Below, piece by piece: positions 1 through 5,013 of a stretch of DNA of 5,013 nt; position 1 is the first letter of the stretch; each line of letters opens with the position of its first letter. The stretch comes from Bacteroidota bacterium (lineage in GTDB: Bacteria; Bacteroidota; Bacteroidia; NS11-12g; UBA955), in contig CANHGC010000149.1 in the NCBI GenBank assembly GCA_947460045.1, positions 1 to 5,013 on the forward strand. The letters are read 5' to 3'. The notes beneath the pieces were generated by a model. That model was not told where the DNA came from and made no database searches. It worked only from the letters and a program-made list of their open reading frames with translations. The translations under genes and the position numbers were made by a program.

Positions 1-713
1 TCGAAGTTTTCGATGGTACAGATTACAGCGATGTCGTCTTTGCTATCGCGCAACAACTCAAACTCGTACTCTTTCCAACCCAATACGGCTTGTTCCACCA
101 ATACTTCGTGCACTGGGCTGCACTCAAGGCCATATTGTAAGGCACGATCAAACTCTTCTTTCTTATATACGATGGCACCCCCGGTTCCTCCGAGCGTGTA
201 GCTAGGACGGATTACCAGCGGGAAGCCGATGCGTTGTGCAATTTCTTTGCCTTCAAGGAAGCTGTTGGCGATCTGACTTTTTGCAACACCCACACCCAGT
301 TCAACCATCAATTGGCGGAACTTCTCACGATCTTCCATTTTATCGATAGCGGCAATATTTACACCGATAATTTTGCAGTTGTATTTATCCCAAATGCCCA
401 ATTCGTCGCACTCTTTGGCCAAGTTCAACGCGGTTTGACCGCCCATGGTTGGCAAAACAGCATCGATATCTTGTTCCTGAAGAATTTTTTCGATGCTTTC
501 TGGAGTGAGGGGTTGGAGGTACACATGATCGGCATTCATTTTATCGGTCATGATGGTGGCCGGATTGCTGTTGATCAAGGATACTTTGATGCCTTCTTCG
601 CGAATACTGCGGGCTGCTTGGGTTCCTGAATAATCGAATTCGCAAGCTTGTCCGATGATAATCGGCCCGCTGCCGATGATGAGTACGTGTTTGATTGAGA
701 GGTCCTTTGGCAT
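1..713 (-). CDS. carB: Carbamoyl phosphate synthetase large subunit, N-terminal part (cut at window edge)
   Basis: CarB makes carbamoyl phosphate from bicarbonate, ATP and ammonia (delivered by the glutaminase subunit CarA) for pyrimidine and arginine synthesis in the cytoplasm. The reverse strand reads MPKDLSIKHVLIIGSGP from the ATG at 713-711 and stays open for 237 codons to the window edge; the full protein is normally about 1,070 residues. Seen: the GSGPIIIGQACEFDYSG segment at residues 14-30, INSNPATIMTD at 47-57, TMGGQTALNLA at 89-99, and the ATP-grasp stretch FPLVIRPSYTLGGTGG at 164-179. R129, R169 and E215 fall at the same numbers as ATP-binding residues of the E. coli enzyme (recalled numbering), so this is the carboxyphosphate-forming half and the start is secure. 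The gene lies 91 bp downstream of the prenyltransferase on the same strand; no carA is adjacent. No frameshift is seen. Identity is near certain. Confidence 0.97.
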   Translation of the reverse strand, partial: MPKDLSIKHVLIIGSGPIIIGQACEFDYSGTQAARSIREEGIKVSLINSNPATIMTDKMNADHVYLQPLTPESIEKILQEQDIDAVLPTMGGQTALNLAKECDELGIWDKYNCKIIGVNIAAIDKMEDREKFRQLMVELGVGVAKSQIANSFLEGKEIAQRIGFPLVIRPSYTLGGTGGAIVYKKEEFDRALQYGLECSPVHEVLVEQAVLGWKEYEFELLRDSKDDIAVICTIENF

Positions 714-729
714 GTTTCCAAAAATTGTA

Positions 730-737
730 CAAATTTA
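730..737 (-). promoter_or_regulatory. Candidate Bacteroidota -7 promoter element for carB
   Basis: The reverse strand reads TAAATTTG, an exact match to the TAnnTTTG -7 consensus known for Bacteroidota. Sixteen bases separate it from the carB ATG, so transcription would begin about 10 bases before the start codon. I see no TTG-type -33 element at the expected 17-21 base distance, so support rests on the -7 match and its position in the 91-bp gap. If real, carB has its own promoter and does not depend on read-through from the prenyltransferase gene. Confidence 0.4.
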
Positions 738-804
738 GGGTATCCCAATCGTAAAAGGGGTTTAATTTTCCACGATTTGCTTAGAATCGAAAGAAATTAT
801 GGGA

Positions 805-1776
805 TTATGCGAGTAACAGGGGTAGAATCAGGTATTCCAGAAAGAAAAGTCCCCAGTAAAACATGTAAAATCGTTTTATACTAACTGCCGATTGAAGGTC
901 TACCCGCTGGGCTTGCGACCAAAAAATCGCCAACAAGAGAAGGTGGGCCATCCCTGCGGTTGTGTGAACATCGATCAGAAGCCAAAAAATCGCCAAGAAA
1001 AGATAGGCCAGTGAAACCAGCCATTGGCCGGATTTTAAAGCCCTTTCTCGACTCCAAACCAATGCGAGCGTTTTGAAACCATGAATTTTATCGCCCTGCG
1101 TATCGGGAATGTCTTTGAACCAAGCGATGCCTAGGCTGAAAGCGGTAACAAAAACCACCAAGGGTGTTAGCCACGGGAGCGATATCAATGGCCAACCAAA
1201 CAGGGTGGTGGCGAAATGAATGGCGATGCCCATGTTGATCAGCGGACCTCGAACCAAGGCGATGGCTGAGGCGGCCCAAATATGATGTCGTTTGAATTGG
1301 ATGGGTGGCAAAGAATACATCGCCCCTATCGCGGCAATGACTGTAATGAGAAATCCGAGAAAAGGTTGGATGAGCCATGCGCCAGTAATGGCAAGAACAC
1401 CGGCGATTGCAACGATCCATTTGCCTTGTGATATGGTTAACTCGCCCGACGCCAATGGCAGATTCGGCTTGTTGATTTTATCGAGCTCAACGTCAACGAT
1501 TTGATTTAAGCCGGTAATGAAAATGTTACAGGACAAGCAAACAAAAAGCGTTGGCAATAGGGCACTGAAAAATCCTGACGCGGTTGCCGTAACGACAGGG
1601 ATAAAACCAACAACCTTGGCTGGCTGTCCCACCGAATTGGAGGCGTTGAAAATGTTCATGCCGAGATTGCCGCCATCCGGACTGCATAGCACCACCAAAA
1701 AGAGCAGAGATACAATACTGATGCTGGAACCTATGAGGGTGTGGGGTCTTGAAAATCGCCAGATCAGTGAAAGCAT
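805..1776 (-). CDS. UbiA-superfamily prenyltransferase, homogentisate phytyltransferase-like (HPT/VTE2 type)
   Basis: A polytopic membrane enzyme of 323 residues expected to transfer a prenyl group from its diphosphate to an aromatic acceptor. Seen: WRFSRPHTLIG at residues 6-16; the first Asp motif NQIVDVELD at 91-99, followed by KINKPNLPLASGELT; YSLPPIQFKRH at 154-164 leading into RGPLINMGIAIHF; the second Asp motif KDIPDTQGD at 221-229; and a C-terminal FFLEYLILPLL. The two Asp-rich motifs bind Mg2+-diphosphate in this superfamily. The wording of these motifs is that of plant and cyanobacterial homogentisate phytyltransferases (compared from memory with Synechocystis Slr1736), not MenA, UbiA or chlorophyll synthase. 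Length fits the family (about 300-320). The start is fixed: an in-frame TGA lies two codons upstream and the N-terminus matches the family. There is no Shine-Dalgarno. Residues 32-68 form a long Gly/Ser/Asn-containing loop between the first two membrane segments. It is transcribed divergently from the kinase fusion. Family call is strong; acceptor and donor are inferred. Confidence 0.85.
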   Translation of the reverse strand: MLSLIWRFSRPHTLIGSSISIVSLLFLVVLCSPDGGNLGMNIFNASNSVGQPAKVVGFIPVVTATASGFFSALLPTLFVCLSCNIFITGLNQIVDVELDKINKPNLPLASGELTISQGKWIVAIAGVLAITGAWLIQPFLGFLITVIAAIGAMYSLPPIQFKRHHIWAASAIALVRGPLINMGIAIHFATTLFGWPLISLPWLTPLVVFVTAFSLGIAWFKDIPDTQGDKIHGFKTLALVWSRERALKSGQWLVSLAYLFLAIFWLLIDVHTTAGMAHLLLLAIFWSQAQRVDLQSAVSIKRFYMFYWGLFFLEYLILPLLLA

Positions 1777-1780
1777 GGGT

Positions 1781-1788
1781 CAAAGTAA
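1781..1788 (-). promoter_or_regulatory. Candidate -7 element for the prenyltransferase gene
   Basis: The reverse strand reads TTACTTTG, one base off the TAnnTTTG consensus, ending four bases before the ATG at 1776. Transcription from it would start at or next to the ATG, giving a leaderless or almost leaderless mRNA. No -33 element at normal spacing is seen; the nearest TTTG is only 12 bases upstream. It is part of the inverted-repeat arm, so it may instead be a regulator site. Confidence 0.35.
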
Positions 1789-1810
1789 CAACCAATCCAA
1801 CAAATTTGTG

Positions 1811-1818
1811 TTACTTTG
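1811..1818 (+). promoter_or_regulatory. Candidate -7 element for the prenol kinase fusion gene
   Basis: TTACTTTG, the mirror copy of the element on the other strand, ends four bases before the ATG at 1823. It is one base off TAnnTTTG and would again give a nearly leaderless transcript. No -33 element at normal spacing is visible. An in-frame TGA at 1817-1819 overlaps its end, so translation of this frame cannot begin further upstream. Confidence 0.35.
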
Positions 1819-1822
1819 ATCG

Positions 1823-3448
1823 ATGCAGGGCCCCAATTCAATCTTATGGTATTCCTTATTTTTGATTGTATTGGCTATTTGTGTGATTTCAATGCTTGAA
1901 AAAAGGCGTCCGGCTTGGCAGTTTTACTTGAGAAAAAGTTTACACATTGTGGTGATTTTCGTTGCTGCGGTGGCATCCATGTTATTGGACACTGTTTGGC
2001 TGCCCATTTTATCTTGGCTGGCGTCAATATTATTGTGGATTGCGATTAAGCGCGGGTGGTTTGAAGTGGTTGTTGTGGGTGAACAAACCCGAAAGCCATG
2101 GGGGATGGTCTATTTTTCTGTGATTTATGCATTGTTAACGTCTTTGCCATGGGTATTAGACGGACTCAACCCCAACCAATTGCTGATGTTGCGATGGATG
2201 AATGGGTGGTCGTTTTGCACGTTGGCATTTGCAGATGGATTGGCAGGAATCGTTGGTCGGTGGGGCACATCGGTCCTTGCTTTGGACAATGAAAGGTCTA
2301 ATGGCATATTCAAACTGGAATCTGAACAAAAATCATGGTTGGGGTTTGTGGTATTTTGGTTTGTTGCGGTGGCGGTTGGCGTTTTATTTTTAGGAATAGG
2401 CGATGAAGTTTTTCCAAATCATTCGCGGTGGGTTGGTAGTGTTGTTATACCTCAATTGGTGGTCTTTGGATTTGTTGTGGCGATGGTGGAATTGGTTTCT
2501 GGGAAGGGCAGCGATAATTTGTTGGTGGTATTGGTTGTGTGGTTGTTTGCAGGGGTAATGGCGATGGGTATGATGGGTAAACCCCATGCAATTTTTCATT
2601 CTGGAACCGAATATTTGTTTGTTTATATGGTGCTTTCGGTGGTCGCGGCGACATTATTGTACAAGAAGGGAATATTGGATAATACGGGCGCAGCGATGGC
2701 CTGGATATTGGCATTTGTGGTGGTGGTCATGGCGGGTTGGTCGCTTTGGCCGTTGATCATTTTTTTGGGATTGGCGAGTTTGGTTGGTCGATGGAGAAAG
2801 AAAGGAGCGCGTTTTATTGCAGGTGATTTGAAGGAGGGTAAACCCCGGGATCGATGGCAGGTGTTGGCAAACGGAGGTTTATATTTGGTTTGCGCGGTCA
2901 TTGCCTATGCTGCCGAGATGAATATCGCGGAACTTTTTGGAGTTACACTGAGCGATGGGTTTGGCGAAAAATGTAGGTTGTTGGCGTTGATTTCAATATC
3001 GGCAAGTTGCGCGGACACATTAAGTAGTGAAGTAGGACAGTGGTTAGGTGGAGCGCCCAGAAGCATTATTACCGGCAAGAAAATGCCAAAAGGTGTTTCA
3101 GGCGGTGTAACAATGGCGGGTTTTTTCGGGGCGATATTGGGAGCTGTGGCAGTGGGATTGTGTGTTTGTATTGATGATTGGGAGGTTTTGGGCAATTTGA
3201 TGGGTTGGTGTAAAATGGAGATTTTTATCGCCGTTGCGGGCTTTGGAGTAATCGGTACTCTTATCGATAGCATTCTGGGCGATTTATTGCAGGCGAAATA
3301 TCGATCGGTTGATGGTGAATTATTGGACAGACCTGAAGGGCGTGATGTGAACTATCCAGAAAAGGGTTTTGCATTTGTAAGTAATGACGTTGTTAATTTT
3401 ATGACCGGATTGCTGGTTTTGCTGGTTGCTTGGGCGGTATTTTTTTAA
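1823..3448 (+). CDS. Fused prenol kinase (VTE5-like) and prenyl-phosphate kinase (DUF92/VTE6-like) membrane protein
   Basis: A 541-residue, highly hydrophobic protein made of two recognisable halves. Residues 1 to about 250 resemble the CTP-dependent phytol/dolichol kinase family: LRKSLHI at 36-42, KPWGMVYFSVIY at 91-102, FADGLAGIVGRWG at 136-148, KSWLGF at 170-175, and VELVSGKGSDNLL at 222-234. Residues about 275-541 are a full DUF92 domain: KPRDRWQVLANGG at 340-352, SCADTLSSEVG at 395-405, TGKKMPKGVSGGV at 417-429, GTLIDSILGDLLQ at 478-490, and SNDVVNFMTGLL at 520-531. In plants, VTE5 converts phytol to phytyl phosphate and the DUF92 protein VTE6 converts that to phytyl diphosphate, so the fusion could carry out both steps in the membrane. 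From memory, phytol kinases usually have ADIVG where this protein has AGIVG (G142). The only upstream option is blocked by TGA at 1817-1819; M24 is a less likely alternative start. There is no Shine-Dalgarno. It is divergent from the HPT-like transferase that could use its product. Domain calls are strong; the alcohol substrate is inferred. Confidence 0.85.
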   Translation: MQGPNSILWYSLFLIVLAICVISMLEKRRPAWQFYLRKSLHIVVIFVAAVASMLLDTVWLPILSWLASILLWIAIKRGWFEVVVVGEQTRKPWGMVYFSVIYALLTSLPWVLDGLNPNQLLMLRWMNGWSFCTLAFADGLAGIVGRWGTSVLALDNERSNGIFKLESEQKSWLGFVVFWFVAVAVGVLFLGIGDEVFPNHSRWVGSVVIPQLVVFGFVVAMVELVSGKGSDNLLVVLVVWLFAGVMAMGMMGKPHAIFHSGTEYLFVYMVLSVVAATLLYKKGILDNTGAAMAWILAFVVVVMAGWSLWPLIIFLGLASLVGRWRKKGARFIAGDLKEGKPRDRWQVLANGGLYLVCAVIAYAAEMNIAELFGVTLSDGFGEKCRLLALISISASCADTLSSEVGQWLGGAPRSIITGKKMPKGVSGGVTMAGFFGAILGAVAVGLCVCIDDWEVLGNLMGWCKMEIFIAVAGFGVIGTLIDSILGDLLQAKYRSVDGELLDRPEGRDVNYPEKGFAFVSNDVVNFMTGLLVLLVAWAVFF

Positions 3449-3466
3449 TCGATGAAAAAAACTTGT

Positions 3467-3493
3467 AGAGAAAAATGGGGGTGTTTTTTCTTT
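3467..3493 (+). terminator. Weak A/T-rich hairpin after the kinase fusion, possible terminator
   Basis: Beginning 18 bases after the stop codon, AGAGAAAAA (3467-3475) can pair with TTTTTCTTT (3485-3493) over nine pairs including one G-T, around a G-rich 9-base loop. The 3' arm continues as a broken T-rich run. The stem has only one G-C pair, so it is unconvincing as an intrinsic terminator; it is the only candidate I see for the end of this transcript. Confidence 0.25.
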
Positions 3494-3498
3494 TCTGT

Positions 3499-3569
3499 GT
3501 TTAAGGCAACTGTGCGAGGTTATTAATTGTCTAGTGTATTTAAAACTATACATTATATCGCCTTTAAAC
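3499..3569. repeat. Nested inverted repeats in the non-coding gap 3449-3668
   Basis: GTTTAAGGC at 3499-3507 pairs with GCCTTTAAAC at 3560-3569 with one bulged A. Inside it, TAGTGTAT at 3532-3539 pairs with ATACATTA at 3548-3555 (one G-T) around an 8-base loop. Together they could form a stem with an internal hairpin. The element lies in the 220-bp gap between the kinase fusion and the adhesin-like gene, upstream of the promoter-like site at 3601. It could be part of a terminator, a small RNA or a protein site; at this A/T content chance is also possible. Confidence 0.3.
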
Positions 3570-3600
3570 GAAGAACGATGCCAATACTGAAAACAATCTC

Positions 3601-3608
3601 TATTTTTG
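3601..3608 (+). promoter_or_regulatory. Candidate Bacteroidota -7 promoter element for the SprB-repeat protein
   Basis: TATTTTTG matches TAnnTTTG exactly and lies 60 bases before the ATG at 3669, leaving an A-rich leader of roughly 50-55 bases without a Shine-Dalgarno, typical for the phylum. No TTG at the usual -33 distance is seen, so support rests on the -7 match and its position. Confidence 0.4.
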
Positions 3609-3668
3609 TGGCTTATTGGTGTGTGATAATTAAACAAAACGACCAATTAAAACATTGAAAAACACTCT

Positions 3669-5013
3669 ATGATAAACAATAGAATTAAAAAATTCAGCGT
3701 GCTTCTGTTAGTATTCAGCAGTTTCATTTTTAATGCTGTGTTAGCACAAACAGTATCTATCAAGACGCAGACGAATGTGTCGTGTAATGGTGGAACAAAC
3801 GGTTCTTTTGAAGTGCAGGTGAGCGGAGGTTCGCCTGTTTTTCGTTATAGTATCTTTGGTGGATCACCTTACCAATATTCCCCGGTCTTTAACAATTTGC
3901 CTGCCGCATCCTATGTGGTAACAGTTACAGATACCCTAGGTGGTTCAGATACAGTGCATGTGCATATTTTGGAGCCAGTTCAAGCGTTAACGGTTTCAAC
4001 ACCTTTGAATAAACTTTCCAATATTGATTGTAAAGGTAGTAATACGGGATTTATTGAGGCAGTGGTTATTGGTGGTACTACAACATATTCGTACTCTTGG
4101 AATACTACACCAAATCAAACTACAGCGTTGGCTTCAGGACTAATCGCTGGAACTTATACTGTAACTGTTACTGATGCTAATGGTTGTACTACTCAAAAAA
4201 CGACAACAATCACCGAGCCCACATCTTTAACCGTATCAGCCAGTTCAACGACCAACGTAAATTGCAAAGGCAATAGCACAGGATCAATCACGGTAGGTGG
4301 TTCAGGAGGAACAACACCATACACATATAATTATGCGGGAGGCTCTTATGCTTCAGCAAATACGTTTAGCTCATTGGCTGCGGGTAACCATACCATAGGA
4401 ATCAAAGATGCGAACGGATGTACAAGTTCAGTATCAGTTACCATCACCGAGCCCGCGGTTTTGAATTTGTCAGCAACCATCACAAAGCCAGTTTGCTACA
4501 ACGACAAAACGGGTACCATCACACTTTCAGCAACCGGCGGAACAACAGCCTACAGCTATCGCGTGGATAGCAGTTGGTCTATGCCAACCTCAGCCTATGT
4601 GAGCACCGCCGCCTTTGGAAATTATTACGAAGGCAAGTATGCTGCACAAGTGAAAGATGCCAATGGTTGCTTGGATACCGTGCAAATCAGCATCCAACAC
4701 CAAGACCTTATCAAACCTGTACCTGTACCACACAAAATATTGACCGTGTATTTAGGTGCATTTGGTACTGTTTTCGTTTCTGCAAATATGGCCGATAGCG
4801 CATCCACTGATAACTGTGCGATTGCCTCTCGTTCAATTACCAAAACATCCTTCAATTGTTCCAATGTTGGATACAACACGGTTAACTTCAAAGTGGTTGA
4901 TATCAATGGTAACAGAGATAGCATCAATTTCATAGTTAATGTCTTAGACACCACCAAACCCCAATTAAATACCCGTGGATTTACTGTTTACCTAGATAAC
5001 AGTGGTTTGGCCA
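3669..5013 (+). CDS. Secreted SprB-repeat surface protein, N-terminal part (cut at window edge)
   Basis: The ATG at 3669 opens a frame that stays open to the window end (448 codons), so it has no stop here. Residues 1-26 are a classical signal peptide: a charged start (NNRIKK), a hydrophobic core, and cleavage after VLA before Q27. Residues 27 to about 345 are four SprB-like repeats of about 80 residues, with the recurring pattern Cys, GGT, AGTYTVTVTDANGC, TITEP. Cys pairs 121/173, 199/251 and 276/334 suit disulfides. From about 346 an Ig/HYR-like module follows, with STDNCAI at 379-385, C397, VDINGN at 410-415, then DTTKPQL (427-433) opening a second. Such proteins are exported in Bacteroidota, usually by the type IX secretion system using a C-terminal signal, which would lie outside the window. 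SprB itself is a gliding adhesin of thousands of residues; this could be an adhesin or another large surface protein. The start is supported by the signal peptide. Confidence 0.88.
   Translation, partial: MINNRIKKFSVLLLVFSSFIFNAVLAQTVSIKTQTNVSCNGGTNGSFEVQVSGGSPVFRYSIFGGSPYQYSPVFNNLPAASYVVTVTDTLGGSDTVHVHILEPVQALTVSTPLNKLSNIDCKGSNTGFIEAVVIGGTTTYSYSWNTTPNQTTALASGLIAGTYTVTVTDANGCTTQKTTTITEPTSLTVSASSTTNVNCKGNSTGSITVGGSGGTTPYTYNYAGGSYASANTFSSLAAGNHTIGIKDANGCTSSVSVTITEPAVLNLSATITKPVCYNDKTGTITLSATGGTTAYSYRVDSSWSMPTSAYVSTAAFGNYYEGKYAAQVKDANGCLDTVQISIQHQDLIKPVPVPHKILTVYLGAFGTVFVSANMADSASTDNCAIASRSITKTSFNCSNVGYNTVNFKVVDINGNRDSINFIVNVLDTTKPQLNTRGFTVYLDNSGLA
3747..4703 (+). repeat. Four tandem SprB-type protein repeats within the surface protein gene
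   Basis: Repeat units cover approximately residues 27-103, 104-184, 185-262 and 263-345. The first Cys of each unit (39, 121, 199, 276) is spaced 82, 78 and 77 residues apart. The DNA is diverged between units, but ATCACCGAGCCC is identical at 4209-4220 and 4443-4454, at the ends of units two and three. Unit one lacks the second Cys, reading DTLGGS where the others read DANGC. Confidence 0.8.

Larger units (their letters stand above)
1780..1819. repeat. Perfect 11-bp inverted repeat between divergent starts (candidate shared operator/promoter)
   Basis: TCAAAGTAACA at 1780-1790 is the exact reverse complement of TGTTACTTTGA at 1809-1819, separated by 18 bases. The arm centres are 29 bp apart, close to three helical turns, as expected for two sites on one DNA face. 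Each arm ends three bases before a start codon, so the prenyltransferase and the kinase fusion have mirror-image upstream sequences. A smaller palindrome, CAAATTTG, sits at 1801-1808, off the main dyad. The repeat is plainly visible; a role as operator for one dimeric regulator, or as paired promoters, is inference. Confidence 0.6.

Noticed and set aside
234..629. 131-codon open frame on the plus strand inside carB
   Set aside because: It is antisense to the clear carB coding sequence, matches no family I recognise and has no promoter or start signal; a shadow frame.
541..732. 63-codon minus-strand frame overlapping the carB start
   Set aside because: It is out of frame with carB, and the overlapping carB frame carries unmistakable family motifs; the Arg/His-rich translation is typical of an off-frame reading.
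773..789. Five-bp hairpin (CGATT/AATCG, 7-base loop) between the prenyltransferase stop and carB
   Set aside because: Too short and not followed by a T-run on the minus strand, so not supported as a terminator.
805..1776. Calling the prenyltransferase MenA (menaquinone) or chlorophyll synthase
   Set aside because: The NQ-DVELD, KINKPNLPLA and KDIPD-QGD wording fits the homogentisate prenyltransferase branch better, and no menaquinone or chlorophyll genes are nearby.
2125..3273. Chain of minus-strand open frames antisense to the kinase fusion
   Set aside because: The sense gene is rich in GTG/TTG/GGN codons, which makes its complement poor in stops; the translations are Pro/Asn/His-rich low complexity and have no recognisable domain.
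3320..3646. 108-codon minus-strand frame spanning the end of the kinase fusion and the gap after it
   Set aside because: No recognisable domain and no start signals, and half of it is antisense to the conserved DUF92 C-terminus; not supported as a gene.
4574..4957. Short frames on both strands inside the surface-protein gene
   Set aside because: The sense frame continues through with SprB and HYR-like motifs; these are shadows.

Overview
The window looks like a chromosomal segment from a member of the Bacteroidota. The evidence is a secreted protein built from SprB-type repeats (the gliding-adhesin repeat of that phylum), A-rich leaders without a clear Shine-Dalgarno sequence, and several sites matching TAnnTTTG, the -7 promoter element of Bacteroidota. 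I cannot place it below phylum level; a gliding, Flavobacteriales-like lineage is plausible.

Layout: (1) positions 1-713, minus strand, hold the N-terminal 237 codons of carB (carbamoyl phosphate synthetase large subunit), cut by the window edge. (2) 805-1776, minus strand, hold a complete UbiA-superfamily membrane prenyltransferase of 323 residues. Its motifs are those of homogentisate phytyltransferase (HPT, VTE2), not MenA or UbiA proper. (3) 1777-1822 is a 46-bp divergent intergenic region with a perfect 11-bp inverted repeat; each arm ends 3 bases before a start codon. (4) 1823-3448, plus strand, hold a 541-residue membrane protein that joins a phytol-kinase-like (VTE5, dolichol-kinase-related) half to a DUF92 (VTE6, phytyl-phosphate-kinase-like) half. 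(5) 3449-3668 is non-coding, with weak hairpins and one -7-like promoter match. (6) From 3669 to the window edge, plus strand, is the N-terminal 448 codons of a secreted surface protein: signal peptide, four SprB-like repeats, then an Ig/HYR-like module.

The most interesting content is the divergent pair (2)+(4). In plants and cyanobacteria, VTE5 phosphorylates phytol to phytyl phosphate, VTE6 phosphorylates that to phytyl diphosphate, and HPT attaches the phytyl group to homogentisate as the committed step of tocopherol synthesis. Here the two kinase-like steps are on one polypeptide, beside an HPT-like transferase. The simplest reading is a compact module that activates a scavenged isoprenoid alcohol (phytol, geranylgeraniol or farnesol) and attaches it to an aromatic acceptor. 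The actual substrates cannot be read from the sequence. carB and the adhesin-like gene appear functionally unrelated neighbours.
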